Below are positions 52,942 to 63,200 of a DNA stretch of 64,000 nt, one piece after another (the stretch's first letter is position 1; each line of letters begins with the position of its first letter). The DNA is from JBNKEI01 sp050288705 (lineage in GTDB: Bacteria > Myxococcota > Myxococcia > Myxococcales > UBA5297): contig JBNKEI010000198.1 of the NCBI GenBank assembly GCA_050288705.1, forward strand, positions 1 through 64,000, read 5' to 3'. The position numbers and the translations under genes are program-made. The notes under the pieces were generated by a model, which worked only from the letters and a program-made list of their open reading frames with translations, was not told the origin of the DNA and did no database searches.

Positions 52942-53658
52942 GTGATTCGAATTCCTCTTTCTCCCGAAAGGATTGCTCCGCAAGTCAATCTCACCAGTAC
53001 CGAGTATCACTATTTGGTTCATGTTCTACGGCTAAAGGCTGGAGACCAACTAGAGGTGTTTGACGGAGCAGGAACTCGCTTTCCCGCTCAATTGATTAGT
53101 GAACAAAAGTTAGAACTTGGTAGTGGTATTCCCGAAACTCCCATTTCCAGAAAATTAATACTAGCTCAAGCGCTGATTAAAGGCGATAAAATGGAGCTAG
53201 TTATTCAAAAAGCAACCGAGTTAGGAGTAAGCAGCATTGCACCTTTTCATTCGTTGCGAAGCGTTGTTCGTCTAGACGGAAAGCGCGCGCAAGAACGAGT
53301 TGTTCGCTGGCGCAAAATTGCTCAAGAGGCCGCTCGCCAATGTGGCCGTCTTGATATTCCAGAGGTACTAGATATTTTTTCATTTCCTTCTTTACTTCAG
53401 TGGGCGCAAAAAGAAAACCTTTTGCTCTGCTTACTTTATGAAAAGGAAAAAGAAAAACCACTTCCTAGCATTATTCTAAGTAGCCATAAGCCTATTCTTT
53501 TAGGAGTTGGACCAGAAGGTGGTTTTGACAAATCGGAAATTCAAATAGCTAGAGAAAATGGAGCCAAAACTGCCTCGTTAGGTCATCGAGTTTTGCGCAC
53601 GGAAACCGCGGGACTGGCAGCCGTTACTATAATACGTTTTCTCGAAGGTGATTTATGA
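52942..53658 (+). CDS. rsmE: 16S rRNA (uracil-1498-N3)-methyltransferase RsmE, copy 1
   Basis: The 238-residue product begins MIRIPLSPERIAPQVNLTSTEYHYLVHVLRLKAGDQLEVFDGAG, the N-terminal PUA-like part of RsmE. The SPOUT part carries LIKGDKMELVIQKATELGVSSIAPFHSLRSVV, VGPEGGFDKSEIQIA and LGHRVLRTETAGLAAVTII. All canonical blocks are kept. The GTG start follows TCAGGTG. A second RsmE-like gene lies 1.3 kb downstream on the other strand. Confidence 0.93.
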   Translation: MIRIPLSPERIAPQVNLTSTEYHYLVHVLRLKAGDQLEVFDGAGTRFPAQLISEQKLELGSGIPETPISRKLILAQALIKGDKMELVIQKATELGVSSIAPFHSLRSVVRLDGKRAQERVVRWRKIAQEAARQCGRLDIPEVLDIFSFPSLLQWAQKENLLLCLLYEKEKEKPLPSIILSSHKPILLGVGPEGGFDKSEIQIARENGAKTASLGHRVLRTETAGLAAVTIIRFLEGDL

Positions 53659-53696
53659 CGTTTTTAACTGAATACCAGTAGCAATAAGCACCCCAC

Positions 53697-54623
53697 TCAC
53701 CCTTCGGTCCCTTGGGCAGCTCCTTCAGCTATAGACTCCTCTCCATTGTTTGTAATCATCATTTTGACAGGAGATTCGCTCAGGGTCTTGAGGCGATTCA
53801 CGCCATCCTGAGAGAGCATCAGCATTTTGGTGACTGTATAGCTCTTTTCACTGACCGAGTCCTCCTTGTCCACTTCGAGTCGGGTGATCTTCACCTGATA
53901 CGCCGCTGTCTTTGTACAGCCCTTGCACAAGTGCAGCGTCACATCGAGACGAGGATACATGCCGCCTTCTACACGTTCCAGCGCTTCGAGGGCTTCCAGT
54001 TGGCCTCTAGTCACGTGCTCGGCAACACTGTCGCTCGCGGGGAGGGCCAATTGAAACGTTTCTTTGGTTTCACACCAGTTGTTGCAGCGCTCGCAGAATA
54101 CCTCATCGTCAACGCCTCCTGCGCCCATGAAAAGTGGCGCGCCAACGACAATCAACGCTTCGATGCCCCAGAATACCCACAGTACGATACCGGACGGTGT
54201 CCATGATTTGATGGTGAACCAGCCGGATTCGTTGATGGCCACGATTGAGTCCCAAATGATTTGTGGTGAAGCAAGCATACCGATCAGGCTGAGCTGTGCG
54301 TCGCCCTCTCGGTTGATCAACGCATAGATGAACACCACCCATGACACATACATCGCCACCATACCGATGAGGCCCCCCATGGCGTGCAGAAACGGCGTGT
54401 TGCGACATTTGCCCTTCTTTGCCAGTGCGAACATCAAAAACACCAGGCCAGCAGCAAAAGCGCCGGTTATTAAAAAGGAAACGTATCCAGCAATGGGGTT
54501 GTACACCGAAATGTATCCATATAGAAAACCGAGTATCACTGCGCCGATGCTTCCCCCGACTGGGACCAACAGCGCTGCTGAACCGATAGCGCCCGAATGC
54601 TTGTATTCCTGCTGAATCGCCAT
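53697..54623 (-). CDS. Membrane protein in a GC-rich insertion
   Basis: The 308-residue protein has about four membrane helices in its first 180 residues (AALLVPVGGSIGAVILGFLYGYIS, YVSFLITGAFAAGLVFLMFALA, MGGLIGMVAMYVSWVVFIYALI, GIVLWVFWGIEALIVVGAPLF). A soluble domain follows with CERCNNWCE and CKGCTKT zinc-ribbon-like Cys pairs. No family recognised. The DNA is near 60% GC in places, higher than both neighbours, and it sits with an apparent gene fragment between two rsmE genes. This suggests recent transfer. Confidence 0.65.
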   Translation of the reverse strand: MAIQQEYKHSGAIGSAALLVPVGGSIGAVILGFLYGYISVYNPIAGYVSFLITGAFAAGLVFLMFALAKKGKCRNTPFLHAMGGLIGMVAMYVSWVVFIYALINREGDAQLSLIGMLASPQIIWDSIVAINESGWFTIKSWTPSGIVLWVFWGIEALIVVGAPLFMGAGGVDDEVFCERCNNWCETKETFQLALPASDSVAEHVTRGQLEALEALERVEGGMYPRLDVTLHLCKGCTKTAAYQVKITRLEVDKEDSVSEKSYTVTKMLMLSQDGVNRLKTLSESPVKMMITNNGEESIAEGAAQGTEG

Positions 54624-54766
54624 ATGAACCTCTGTAAAATCGTTTTGGATGCACGGATCAAAGGCTTTGCGCCTGTTCGTTTCTTTAGTTTACGACTAAT
54701 ACCGCATTGCTCGACAGATCGCCGAGAGCGCGGGCGACCTTTAAAAGCTGTTGTCGATTTGGATCT

Positions 54767-54967
54767 CTAGGATTCATCTAGAATCATCTCCTCTAGCTTC
54801 TTGATGGCGACTTTGCGTTCACGAGCGCGGCCGACTCGAATGGCGTCGAGTAACACCAGGCTCTCGTATAGCTTGGGGTCTCGACGGCTGGCACTCGGTG
54901 CAGACTTGTGGATCGGCAGAAGCGACTCACCACGCACTTCGCCCTTGGGGTCTGGAAAAAACAGCAC
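54767..54967 (-). pseudogene. Probable 3' remnant of a transferred gene
   Basis: A GC-rich 66-codon frame ends in KLYESLVLLDAIRVGRARERKVAIKKLEEMILDES, which looks like the C-terminal helix pair of a longer protein. Its start is a GTG within the last bases before the AT-richer rsmE copy 2, where the composition changes, so the 5' part was probably lost. Family unknown. Confidence 0.35.
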
Positions 54968-54974
54968 AGATGGA

Positions 54975-55721
54975 TTACATGTTACCTATATTTCGTCGAA
55001 TGATATCCCATTGCCCAACTGCATAAGGAATTGCAGTTTCCACCCGCAATATCCGTGGCCCAAAACTCACTTTTTTAAACCCATGAGCAGCAAGCAAGTC
55101 GACCTCATAAGGAATCCACCCCCCTTCTGGCCCAATAGCTAATACCACCGAATTTGGACCATTAGTATCCTGGCCATTCCATTGGAGAACAGCACTTGGA
55201 TGAGCCACTAATTTCTGACAATCCTTCCAAAAGACTGCCATTTCGTCTTCTACAAATGGCTTAAATCGTTTGCGCACCAGAACTTCTGGCAGTCGCGTAT
55301 CTCGACCTTGCTCTAAACCCAACTCCAACTCGCTGCGAATGGCTTCTGGTTGAAGCAATGGAGAATCAAAATAACTTTTCTCTACTCGAAAGCTGTTTAC
55401 CAACACTAACCGACCAATTCCTAGCGGGCTTATCACTGAAAGAATCTTGCGCAATACTTTGGGCCGCGGCATAGCCAGCACAATATCAATATTTGCCACG
55501 GCAGGAGGACTTTCTCCTAGTTGTACAGTCATTACCACATTCGCAGAAGAAATGCTTTCTACCTTTCCCTTTCCTATGTTTCCATGCAGAAACCCTACGG
55601 TAAAAACGTCGCCTTTTTTTGCACGTAGCACTTCTAACATATGACGCACCCGGCGTTGGTCGGTCAATTGCACTATGCATTCGCCGATAAAATCGTTTTC
55701 TTTTAGCAATATTAGATTCAT
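54975..55721 (-). CDS. RsmE-family methyltransferase, copy 2
   Basis: The 248-residue product has the RsmE fold (RVRHMLEVLRAKKGDVFTVGFLHG, LAMPRPKVLRKILSVISPLGIGRLVLVNSFRVEKSYF, AIGPEGGWIPYEVDLLAAHGFKKVSFGPRILRVETA), but diverges from copy 1. Position-specific changes include PKVLRKIL in place of GDKMELVIQK. RsmE methylates U1498 of 16S rRNA; a second copy may modify another uridine or duplicate the activity. A Met start is followed directly by NLILLKENDFIGECIVQL. Confidence 0.85.
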   Translation of the reverse strand: MNLILLKENDFIGECIVQLTDQRRVRHMLEVLRAKKGDVFTVGFLHGNIGKGKVESISSANVVMTVQLGESPPAVANIDIVLAMPRPKVLRKILSVISPLGIGRLVLVNSFRVEKSYFDSPLLQPEAIRSELELGLEQGRDTRLPEVLVRKRFKPFVEDEMAVFWKDCQKLVAHPSAVLQWNGQDTNGPNSVVLAIGPEGGWIPYEVDLLAAHGFKKVSFGPRILRVETAIPYAVGQWDIIRRNIGNM

Positions 55722-55771
55722 CCTTACCTATTGCTCAAACCAATTTAGGTTAAAGGATTTTGAATAATGTT

Positions 55772-56455
55772 TCATTTCTTGAGTGCATAAAATCCGGCCT
55801 GCATGTAAGAAAACCAAAATATTTCCGCAACATAAAAACCAGCATTCCTTAGCAAGCCAATATGTTCGTCAATGTTTATCGGAAAATACTCTCTTTCAAA
55901 TCTTTCGGCATGTTTTTCTGCTTCTTCTATACTCCTCCCTTTCGAAATTTGAAACCGCTTCCATCTTTCCAGAGTCATTTTTATTCCACTGCTGGAAAAA
56001 GGTCTAATGTTTTCAACAGTTATATATACGCCGCCTTCATTGAGCATTCGAAAACAATTTTCAGTAGCCTCTTTTCGACACTTGGCATTTAAATAATGAT
56101 GAGCCCGAATAGCGGTAATCACCTCAAAGCTTCCGGTCGGAAAATTTATGCCCTGCGTAGGCACAGGCTCCAGCACCTCTGCTGTTATATCAGCCCCTTG
56201 TATTTTGTTATTTGCGAAAGCTAGCATTTCATTGGAAGGATCAGACAGAACAAACACCGTGCTCTTAAAAGTTTTCGATGCCGCTATACTTAAATTCCCT
56301 GTCCCACATCCAGTATCAAGCCATTTCGCGGGAGTCGGATTTATTGTCTTTACCAGATCAATGATTTCTGCGTGCACACGCTCATAGTCTGGTATGGTAA
56401 TTCTTATTTTTTGATCATATTCAGCAGCTACATGCGCACTTTTATTGTCATTCAT
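55772..56455 (-). CDS. Class I SAM-dependent methyltransferase
   Basis: The 227-residue product has the Rossmann SAM site: WLDTGCGTGNLSIAAS (motif I), VLSDPSNEMLAFA (motif II), and ITAIRAHHYLNAKCRKEATENCFRMLNEGGVYITVENI (motifs III-IV). The substrate is unknown; the wording resembles UbiE/Cyt19-like small-molecule methyltransferases. No operon partner is close; carbonic anhydrase begins 26 bp away on the same strand. Confidence 0.85.
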   Translation of the reverse strand: MNDNKSAHVAAEYDQKIRITIPDYERVHAEIIDLVKTINPTPAKWLDTGCGTGNLSIAASKTFKSTVFVLSDPSNEMLAFANNKIQGADITAEVLEPVPTQGINFPTGSFEVITAIRAHHYLNAKCRKEATENCFRMLNEGGVYITVENIRPFSSSGIKMTLERWKRFQISKGRSIEEAEKHAERFEREYFPINIDEHIGLLRNAGFYVAEIFWFSYMQAGFYALKK

Positions 56456-56481
56456 TATATCGCCCCCAGCGCGGATAAAAT

Positions 56482-57270
56482 TTATTCGCCAGCGAAAGGT
56501 TCGATTTCTTTCAAAGGAGAAGCATCAACTTTATGGAGAATGTCTTGGACTTTTTTATTGGAGAGCCACTTAATCTTTCCAGTTTCAACATCGTAAATTG
56601 CTCCCACTACTTTAGCTTTTCCGCCTTTTACCAGGTCGCGAACTGCTGGGCTTTTCATAAAAAGGTCTTCAATAGATTGCCATACATTTTCTTCAATTGC
56701 ATACGGAATAATCGCATCACCATGAATATCTTTATGCTTCTCGCTGGCTCGTTTCACCGCCGGAAAAATGTTATCGACTAGAGGAGCTATATTCCGTTCA
56801 AACTTGTGCTTGTGGCCTTGCAACGCATGAGTAGCCGCGGAAACCGCTCCACACTGAGTATGCCCTAGAATCACCAAAACAGGAGTGTTCACATGCATTA
56901 GTCCGTACTCGATAGAACCAATTTCGTCTGTGTCACAAACATTCCCGGCAACCCGCACAACGAAAACATCCATCACCCCCGCGTCGAATATTAATTCTAC
57001 AGGCTCTCGGGAATCGGAACAGGCAAGAACCGTAGCATAGGCATATTCACCTTGGTCCTCGTGACCGGCTAGAAACAAACGATTCTTATTTTCGTGGGGA
57101 TGAGTAGCTTTACCGGAATAAAAACGTTTATTGCCCTCCTTTAGAACGCGCAGTACTTCATCGGGGCTCGGCTTGCTTGCGTGATGCTCTGCTGCCTGGG
57201 CAACAATGCCTATCTGCGGAAGAAGTATTAGACAACACACAATCACTTGAGCTTTACCAATCCGGTTCAT
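56482..57270 (-). CDS. Periplasmic beta-carbonic anhydrase
   Basis: The enzyme interconverts CO2 and bicarbonate with a Cys/His-bound zinc. The 262-residue product has a signal peptide (to IVAQA-AE). The motif ACSDSREPVELIFD holds the first zinc Cys and the Asp-Arg dyad, GHTQCGAV holds the His and second Cys, and VRVAGNVCDTDEIGSIEYGL completes the beta-CA core. It is unusual in being exported. The gene stands alone; its promoter region abuts a divergent GATase gene. Confidence 0.93.
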   Translation of the reverse strand: MNRIGKAQVIVCCLILLPQIGIVAQAAEHHASKPSPDEVLRVLKEGNKRFYSGKATHPHENKNRLFLAGHEDQGEYAYATVLACSDSREPVELIFDAGVMDVFVVRVAGNVCDTDEIGSIEYGLMHVNTPVLVILGHTQCGAVSAATHALQGHKHKFERNIAPLVDNIFPAVKRASEKHKDIHGDAIIPYAIEENVWQSIEDLFMKSPAVRDLVKGGKAKVVGAIYDVETGKIKWLSNKKVQDILHKVDASPLKEIEPFAGE

Positions 57271-57348
57271 GTAATTTCCTTTCTAGAAGCACTACCCTAG
57301 TTGCACAGCTAATGATAAGCCTATCACCGTACCTTCCGGAGATTTTTT

Positions 57349-58056
57349 ATGCGCGCACATTACTTACAACACGCAACGTTCGAAGAGCTAGGTATTATTG
57401 AGCCTTGGCTAGAAAAAGTGGGGTATAAAATCACCAGCACGCGACTATTTGAATCTACCAATTTCCCCTCTCAGCATTCGATTGACTTGCTGATTATCAT
57501 GGGCGGCCCCATGAGCGTAAATGAAGAGAATGAATTCCCTTGGCTGGCTGCAGAGAAACAATTTATCCGGGAAGTCATCAATTTAAGAAAGCCAGTTCTA
57601 GGTATTTGCCTTGGGGCGCAACTAATTGCCAACGCCATGGGGGCCAAGGTTTACCGCAATAAGGAAAAAGAAATAGGCTGGTTTCCAATCTCTGGAGTTC
57701 CATCCGATAACCAATCGGTTTTTAAATTTCCGCCTACTGCCCAGGTTTTCCATTGGCACTCAGAGACATTTGACTTGCCTAGGGGCGCAATCCACCTTGC
57801 CAAAAGCGATGGCTGTGAAAACCAGGCATTTCAACTTGGTGAATCGGTGATTGGATTACAATGCCATCCAGAGGTTACACCAGAATCAGTGCAGCGTTTT
57901 GTTTCTTGTTGCCTTAGTGATTTAGAATCAGCTCCATCAAAATATACCCAAACCGCAGAGGAAATTATTGCCGCCAACCCGGAAAACTACCAATCTGTCA
58001 ATCACTTAATGAGCCAAATACTCTCATTTATTTTACAAAAGCACTCGGCAACTTAA
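57349..58056 (+). CDS. Class I glutamine amidotransferase-like protein
   Basis: The 235-residue product has the GATase fold with nucleophile GICLGAQLIA (Cys), IIMGGPMSVNEENEFPWL at the oxyanion hole, and the HxE pair in GLQCHPEVTPE. It resembles stand-alone GuaA-like or YfeJ amidotransferases and has no synthase partner nearby, so the acceptor is unknown. Confidence 0.88.
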   Translation: MRAHYLQHATFEELGIIEPWLEKVGYKITSTRLFESTNFPSQHSIDLLIIMGGPMSVNEENEFPWLAAEKQFIREVINLRKPVLGICLGAQLIANAMGAKVYRNKEKEIGWFPISGVPSDNQSVFKFPPTAQVFHWHSETFDLPRGAIHLAKSDGCENQAFQLGESVIGLQCHPEVTPESVQRFVSCCLSDLESAPSKYTQTAEEIIAANPENYQSVNHLMSQILSFILQKHSAT

Positions 58057-58282
58057 TTGAAAGCCAAGTGCGATTTTGTCAGAAATTGGCGCCGATTTCT
58101 CCCCATATATCGCCCGTTGGTATCAACCCGATAAAATTTTGTCCAAATACCTGTGGCTTAGCGCGGAAATGTGCCTTCATTATAGGCTTATCTGTTCAAA
58201 TCCCCGAGAATGTGTTTTACTAATGAGTGGATAGACAACTCGCTAGCGCATCTTAAAGTTTACTTAGCGAAAGGAGGCCGGC

Positions 58283-58510
58283 ATGGTCAGCCGTTCGAAA
58301 AGGGGCTCAATGAAGCGCATTCAAAGGATATCAAAAAAGGGCGTAGGTGCTGTTCACCGAACAATTCGTTATTCTAGGATAACTTTAGGAGATCTGATAA
58401 CTGCCGCTTATGATGTGGGAGGCTCTACCGAGGCAGTAGCTACTCTGTTGCGCTCTCCTAGTTCTCCGCTACATCATCTCATCGGCCATAAAATTGTAAT
58501 CGCCGCTTAA
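58283..58510 (+). CDS. Small basic hypothetical protein
   Basis: An unusually strong AAAGGAGG site lies just before the ATG. The 75-residue product has a basic N-terminus (SKRGSMKRIQRISKKG) and a helical middle (LGDLITAAYDVGGSTEAVATLLRS). No family recognised. The ribosome binding site argues for real translation. Confidence 0.55.
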   Translation: MVSRSKRGSMKRIQRISKKGVGAVHRTIRYSRITLGDLITAAYDVGGSTEAVATLLRSPSSPLHHLIGHKIVIAA

Positions 58511-58558
58511 GCTTTTTCCGGGTAGCAGAACAACCAGTGGCGGTGGTATTTTTACGCC

Positions 58559-59353
58559 ATGTTATTCGATACACACTGTCATCTTGACGCAAGCTGTTTT
58601 AACGACGACCGAAAAGCTGTGCTTGCTCGTGCCCTGGCTATGGGAGTTGAGGAATTGATGGTGCCTTCGACTTCCCCAGCTAGCTGGGAGCAAGTATTGG
58701 CTCTTCAAGGGGTATGCGAGGGAATAAAAATTAGGGCAGCGTTGGGAATTCATCCCCGATTTTTGGCCGAAATTGACCCTCAAAAAGACTCTGATTATTT
58801 GGCCCAGTTAGCATCGTTGCTTTCTCGGTTTTCTCTGCAAAACCAAGCCATGGCCATTGGAGAGTGCGGATTAGATGCGAGCATTTCCAAAACTGTTTCG
58901 TGGGAACGCCAGATCAAAGTCTTGGAATTTCAGGTGGGGTTGGCTCGTTCCCTTCAGCTCCCCCTAATTCTACATTGCGTAAAAGCCCATTCGTCTCTAG
59001 CTGCTCTACTATCTAAAAACCGATTGATCGCCGGAGGAGTACTGCACAGTTACAGCGGAAGTCCTCAGCAAATACCTACCTATATGCAACAGGGCCTCTA
59101 CTTCTCTTTTGCCGGCCCCATAACCTATGAAAATGCGCGAAAACCGTTGGTTTCTGCCCAAGCTGTTCCTCTAGAACGCCTGCTAGTAGAATCGGATGCT
59201 CCCGACCAGACTCCCCGACCGTTTTTTGGCCGTGCCGAACCTGCCTATCTATTCGCAGTTGCCCGGCGATTAGCTATTTTGCGAGGAATGGACGAACAGG
59301 AGCTAGGACAAATCACTAGAAACAATGCACGAGCGCTTTTTGGTACCGCTTAA
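58559..59353 (+). CDS. tatD: TatD-family deoxyribonuclease
   Basis: The 264-residue product has metal ligands DTHCHLD at the start, the GECGLD motif, HCVKAHSSL and SYSGSPQQIP, ending with VESDAPDQTPRPF. TatD is a 3'-5' DNase in DNA repair and RNA quality control. Start codon and spacing are ordinary. tcdA follows with no gap. Confidence 0.93.
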   Translation: MLFDTHCHLDASCFNDDRKAVLARALAMGVEELMVPSTSPASWEQVLALQGVCEGIKIRAALGIHPRFLAEIDPQKDSDYLAQLASLLSRFSLQNQAMAIGECGLDASISKTVSWERQIKVLEFQVGLARSLQLPLILHCVKAHSSLAALLSKNRLIAGGVLHSYSGSPQQIPTYMQQGLYFSFAGPITYENARKPLVSAQAVPLERLLVESDAPDQTPRPFFGRAEPAYLFAVARRLAILRGMDEQELGQITRNNARALFGTA

Positions 59354-60226
59354 ATGAACCTTCCCTCTCCTCTGAACAAAACTAAGCCTCTACCTTCCCG
59401 TGCTCGTTTCGACCGAGTTACCCGCCTATTGGGCCAAAAAGCCATGACCCGACTTGAGAACGCTCGGGTAGTGATTTTTGGGATGGGAGGAGTAGGCTCT
59501 TTTGCTGCGGAAACCTTGGCTCGTAGCGGCATTGGCAACCTCACTCTAATAGATGGCGAAAAAATTTGTCTGACCAATATCAATCGCCAACTCCACGCTT
59601 TAGAGAGCGCTTTAGGCCAATCAAAAGCCCAGGTAATGGCCGAGCGTCTGCGCCTTATTCATCCCGAGGCGAACATTGAAGCCAACCCGGAATTCTATAA
59701 TGCAGATTCTTCCGACCGTCTTTTGACCAAGGATGTAGACTTTGTGGTCGATGCCATTGACACGGTCACCGCGAAGTTGCACCTCTTAGCTACTTGCCTA
59801 GAAAGAAAAATCCCGGTGGTTTCTGCCATGGGAGCAGCCGGCAGGCTTGATCCTACCGCTATTCGCATTTCTGACCTTTGTGAATCGCATACCGACGCTT
59901 TTGCCAAGGATGTGCGTAAATATTTACATGCACGCCACGGCATTATCTGTACCGAGCCCACCGGAATCACTGCTATTTGGTCTGCGGAACCCTGCCGCAA
60001 TACCTTAGTTTTGCCCCAGGACGAACAGGGAATTCCAGGCATCAAACCGCGAACTCCCGAAGAAGTAGCCATTAGACGACGCGAACCTAAGTATTTTGGC
60101 ACCGTTGCTTTTGTTACTGGCGCCTTTGGTTTGGCTGCCGCAAGCGTAGTAGTGCAATCTCTGAGCGGCATAAAACCTACGCCGCCTGCGGCTCCCCCTA
60201 CTCGGCGCCACGTAGCAAAAAAATGA
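59354..60226 (+). CDS. tcdA: tRNA threonylcarbamoyladenosine dehydratase TcdA
   Basis: TcdA cyclises t6A37 to ct6A in tRNA. The 290-residue product is a ThiF/E1-like adenylating enzyme: VVIFGMGGVGSFAAETLARSGIGNLTLIDGEKICLTNINRQLHAL with the Arg-finger and NRQ, VVDAIDTVTAKLHLL, VSAMGAAGRLDPTAIRISDL, and a C-terminal GAFGLAAASVVV helix before a Pro-rich tail. It abuts tatD (stop then ATG). The next gene is convergent. Confidence 0.93.
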   Translation: MNLPSPLNKTKPLPSRARFDRVTRLLGQKAMTRLENARVVIFGMGGVGSFAAETLARSGIGNLTLIDGEKICLTNINRQLHALESALGQSKAQVMAERLRLIHPEANIEANPEFYNADSSDRLLTKDVDFVVDAIDTVTAKLHLLATCLERKIPVVSAMGAAGRLDPTAIRISDLCESHTDAFAKDVRKYLHARHGIICTEPTGITAIWSAEPCRNTLVLPQDEQGIPGIKPRTPEEVAIRRREPKYFGTVAFVTGAFGLAAASVVVQSLSGIKPTPPAAPPTRRHVAKK

Positions 60227-60278
60227 CTCGTGGTTTACCCGGTACCGGAATCGAACTTGGCTTCGCGTAGACCTCCAA

Positions 60279-63200
60279 CTACCGCCCATTCCCACTTCTA
60301 GTGGCGAATCTATTGAAGGTTGTTGACGGGTAATCATATTTTGGCTGAGTAGTGGCACTTAATCCCGATCGATTAAGTGAGGCGGTTAGGTTTCGTTCTT
60401 CTTTGTGTTGTCTAGGATGAATTCCGGTTACAGCGAAAGAAGATATTTGCCTATCGTTTCTACTTTTGTAGTTAAATTCCAGTCTGCCCCCAGGTTGATT
60501 CTCCTCGATTGTAACGTTATGTTTCGCAGTAATGAAAAGGCGTGAGGCAAGACCGGTGCTCTTGGAAACAGACCCACCCGAGTAATAAATTTCACTTATT
60601 CGGCAATTATTACGATAATCAGCCGAAAATTTTTCGATTTCTTTTTCGACATTATCCTGATTGACAATTCCATCAATTACTTTTTTATTGAATTCCATCA
60701 AAGCCTCATGCCTAGGCTTAAACACTGCTACCATTGGCCCGCCAGCCTTTTTAATGGCCAGTAACTTGTCGGCAAGATTAGAATTTGGACTATCTTTAAT
60801 AATCTGAGTAGTAGGCAAGGCCGTTTTCTGATTTTTTCGGAATAAATTTAGCATTTTTTCTTTCATGCTCTCACTATTAATACGGGCTGCATCGGTAACT
60901 TTTTCGCGTACGAATTCCGACAACAACGGAACGCCCTTTTGAAAAGCCTTATGTTCTAGCAAACGGGTTTCTAACTTCTCGACTCTAGCGGCTTGCTCAG
61001 GGGTAAATTCGCTTGTTTTTGAACGCTCTTTCAAATACCCAATAATTGCACTTAGCTTTGCAGAAATTTCTACCGGATCGTTACAGTTTTCTATCGCATG
61101 GTAGTCTGGCAGTGCCTCAAAAAGTTCTTTCGTTCCATTAACTAAGGCATTCCATTCAATATTGCTTATGGGCGTGGTTGGCCGCAAGTTATATTTAGAA
61201 TTATTGGATACGCTTTGAGTTCCTTTATAATTCAGACCCAGATTATAACGCCACCAGAACATTAGCTGATCATTTGCGCTAGGGTCGAAAGTATTTTGCT
61301 GGACGTCTTGGTTAAAAAAAGCCGTGTCGGTAAGTCCAGCAAAAACATTCCAGTAAAAACTAAAATCAACATTATTTCCAAATCTATTTTTATAACAACC
61401 TTCTATTTGGTCATATTCACGCTTAAGCTCTTTTGTTTTGGCGAATGTTGTGCCCACGCCCATCATGTAGCCGCCAAAACGAAGCTTGTTGAAGATATTA
61501 AAACCATTATGATTTTCCCCTCCTAAACTGCCCTGTTGACCGAAAATTCCATGTTTTTCTTTGGTGAGTCCTGATTTAACTTCGGTAAGAGCCATCACAT
61601 CCAAGCTAAGTTCTCTGGTTTTAACCATCATCGCAGGTTTAGTGCCGCCTAGTTCTCTTACAGTGTCAAATATATTACCTTTGACTGATTTTTTATCGAC
61701 CATCGTTTCGATAAATTTCGATAGATTTTCTCTTGGCAATTGAAAGCTGAAATTCCCTGAGCCTCCTCGGCCCACAGATATATCAATTTCTCCCTCAGCA
61801 CGCGCCGGCATCCGGGCACTCTTAGTGAGATAGGCACCAGCATTAGCCACCGCCAGGAAATCATGACTGGTATCATTCACTAATGAAATTGTAACATTTT
61901 GCTTATCCGGATTTAATTCAATTAGTAGACGATGCAGTTTTGTCCGGTCAGCGCTACAAAAAGCCATTACACAGACATTCGGCATAGGAAAAAACATTCC
62001 ACCCGGGGTGACTCCAGCGGTATACTTGATCGATGCATTGAAATTTGATCCCGATGGCTGGCTAAGAATTTTTTGAGTTAACAAATCGGCGATCTTTTTG
62101 GGATCGGACGGCAGCTTTTTGATGTCTTGGAAAATCAATTTGGTGAGCGGATGCCCATTGTCGCGTAGCGCCTGGGAAAGCGAATCCACAGCATTATTAA
62201 CCTCATGCATTTCTGAATAATTAGCAAGCCCTGAACAAATCATGTTTTGAATTGATTGCTTATAAAAGACATCTGTGTACTTGTCGAGCTGTTTGCGTTG
62301 AATGCCTGACTGAGCAAAACCATTAATCTCACCCAATGCTTTAATAATTTGGCCAGTTCCGGAGGTCAATATACCAACGCCGCTATGTGATGCCTGGTAT
62401 ATGCTTTTTAAATCATCTTTTGGTTGGCGCAACTTCACACCACTTTCTTTGAGTTTTTCAATCAACTCAACAATGTGATCAGCACCATCAACCTTGGAAT
62501 AGAATTCATAAAGCCCATCCAACAGATTTGGTTCTGGCTTTTTGAAGGCCATCACCTTGGCTCCCTCCTTAATTGAATTACTTATCTTTTCGAGTTTAGT
62601 GCAACTTACATTTCTAAAACCACCTAATGATCCAATTGCTCCTTTCATGCTACCAATTTGTTGAAGGATGGCATATTGTTCCTGAAGCAATTTATCTTTG
62701 AACAAACTCAAGCTTTGCCTTACCTGACCATTACCGATGGCATTAATATTTTTATCGAGATTGGTAACAAAAAATGCTTTGTCAACCAGTCCAATGTTCT
62801 CTTTTTGTGCGGAGTTTGCTTCTCGGTAAACATGAGCCAGCCCATCCATTTTCCCGGTTAATAGGTGTTTTATTTGTCTTCCAGCCATACCAGGCACGTT
62901 TTTGACTAATCTTAGTTCTGCATAAAGAGCCATAAGAGCATTTCTTAGTGACACCGCGCCTTGTGAAGTTGCATGAAAAATTGAGTATTCGAAAGGTCCC
63001 TTCAATGCACAAGTGAAGCAATCTTTATCATTAGACCTTATTTCGTTACCATCAAGATCTTTTAGTATGTTTTTGTTATCCTTGAAAACATGTAATAAAA
63101 TTTGCCCAGTATTAGTGGAATCTAAACCAAGAACCTCGCCGAATTTCTCTCGCGTGGTATTGCACTGTCTCCAATAATAACCAGCAGGCTTATTTTTTAC

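Noticed and set aside
58180..58230. GTTCAAATCCCC, resembling a tRNA T-loop
   Set aside because: No complementary 5' stem and no cloverleaf around it.
60226..60300. Possible tRNA T-arm (GGTTCGATTCCGG-like) on the minus strand after tcdA
   Set aside because: The flanking bases cannot pair as a T-stem and no acceptor, D- or anticodon arm can be drawn.
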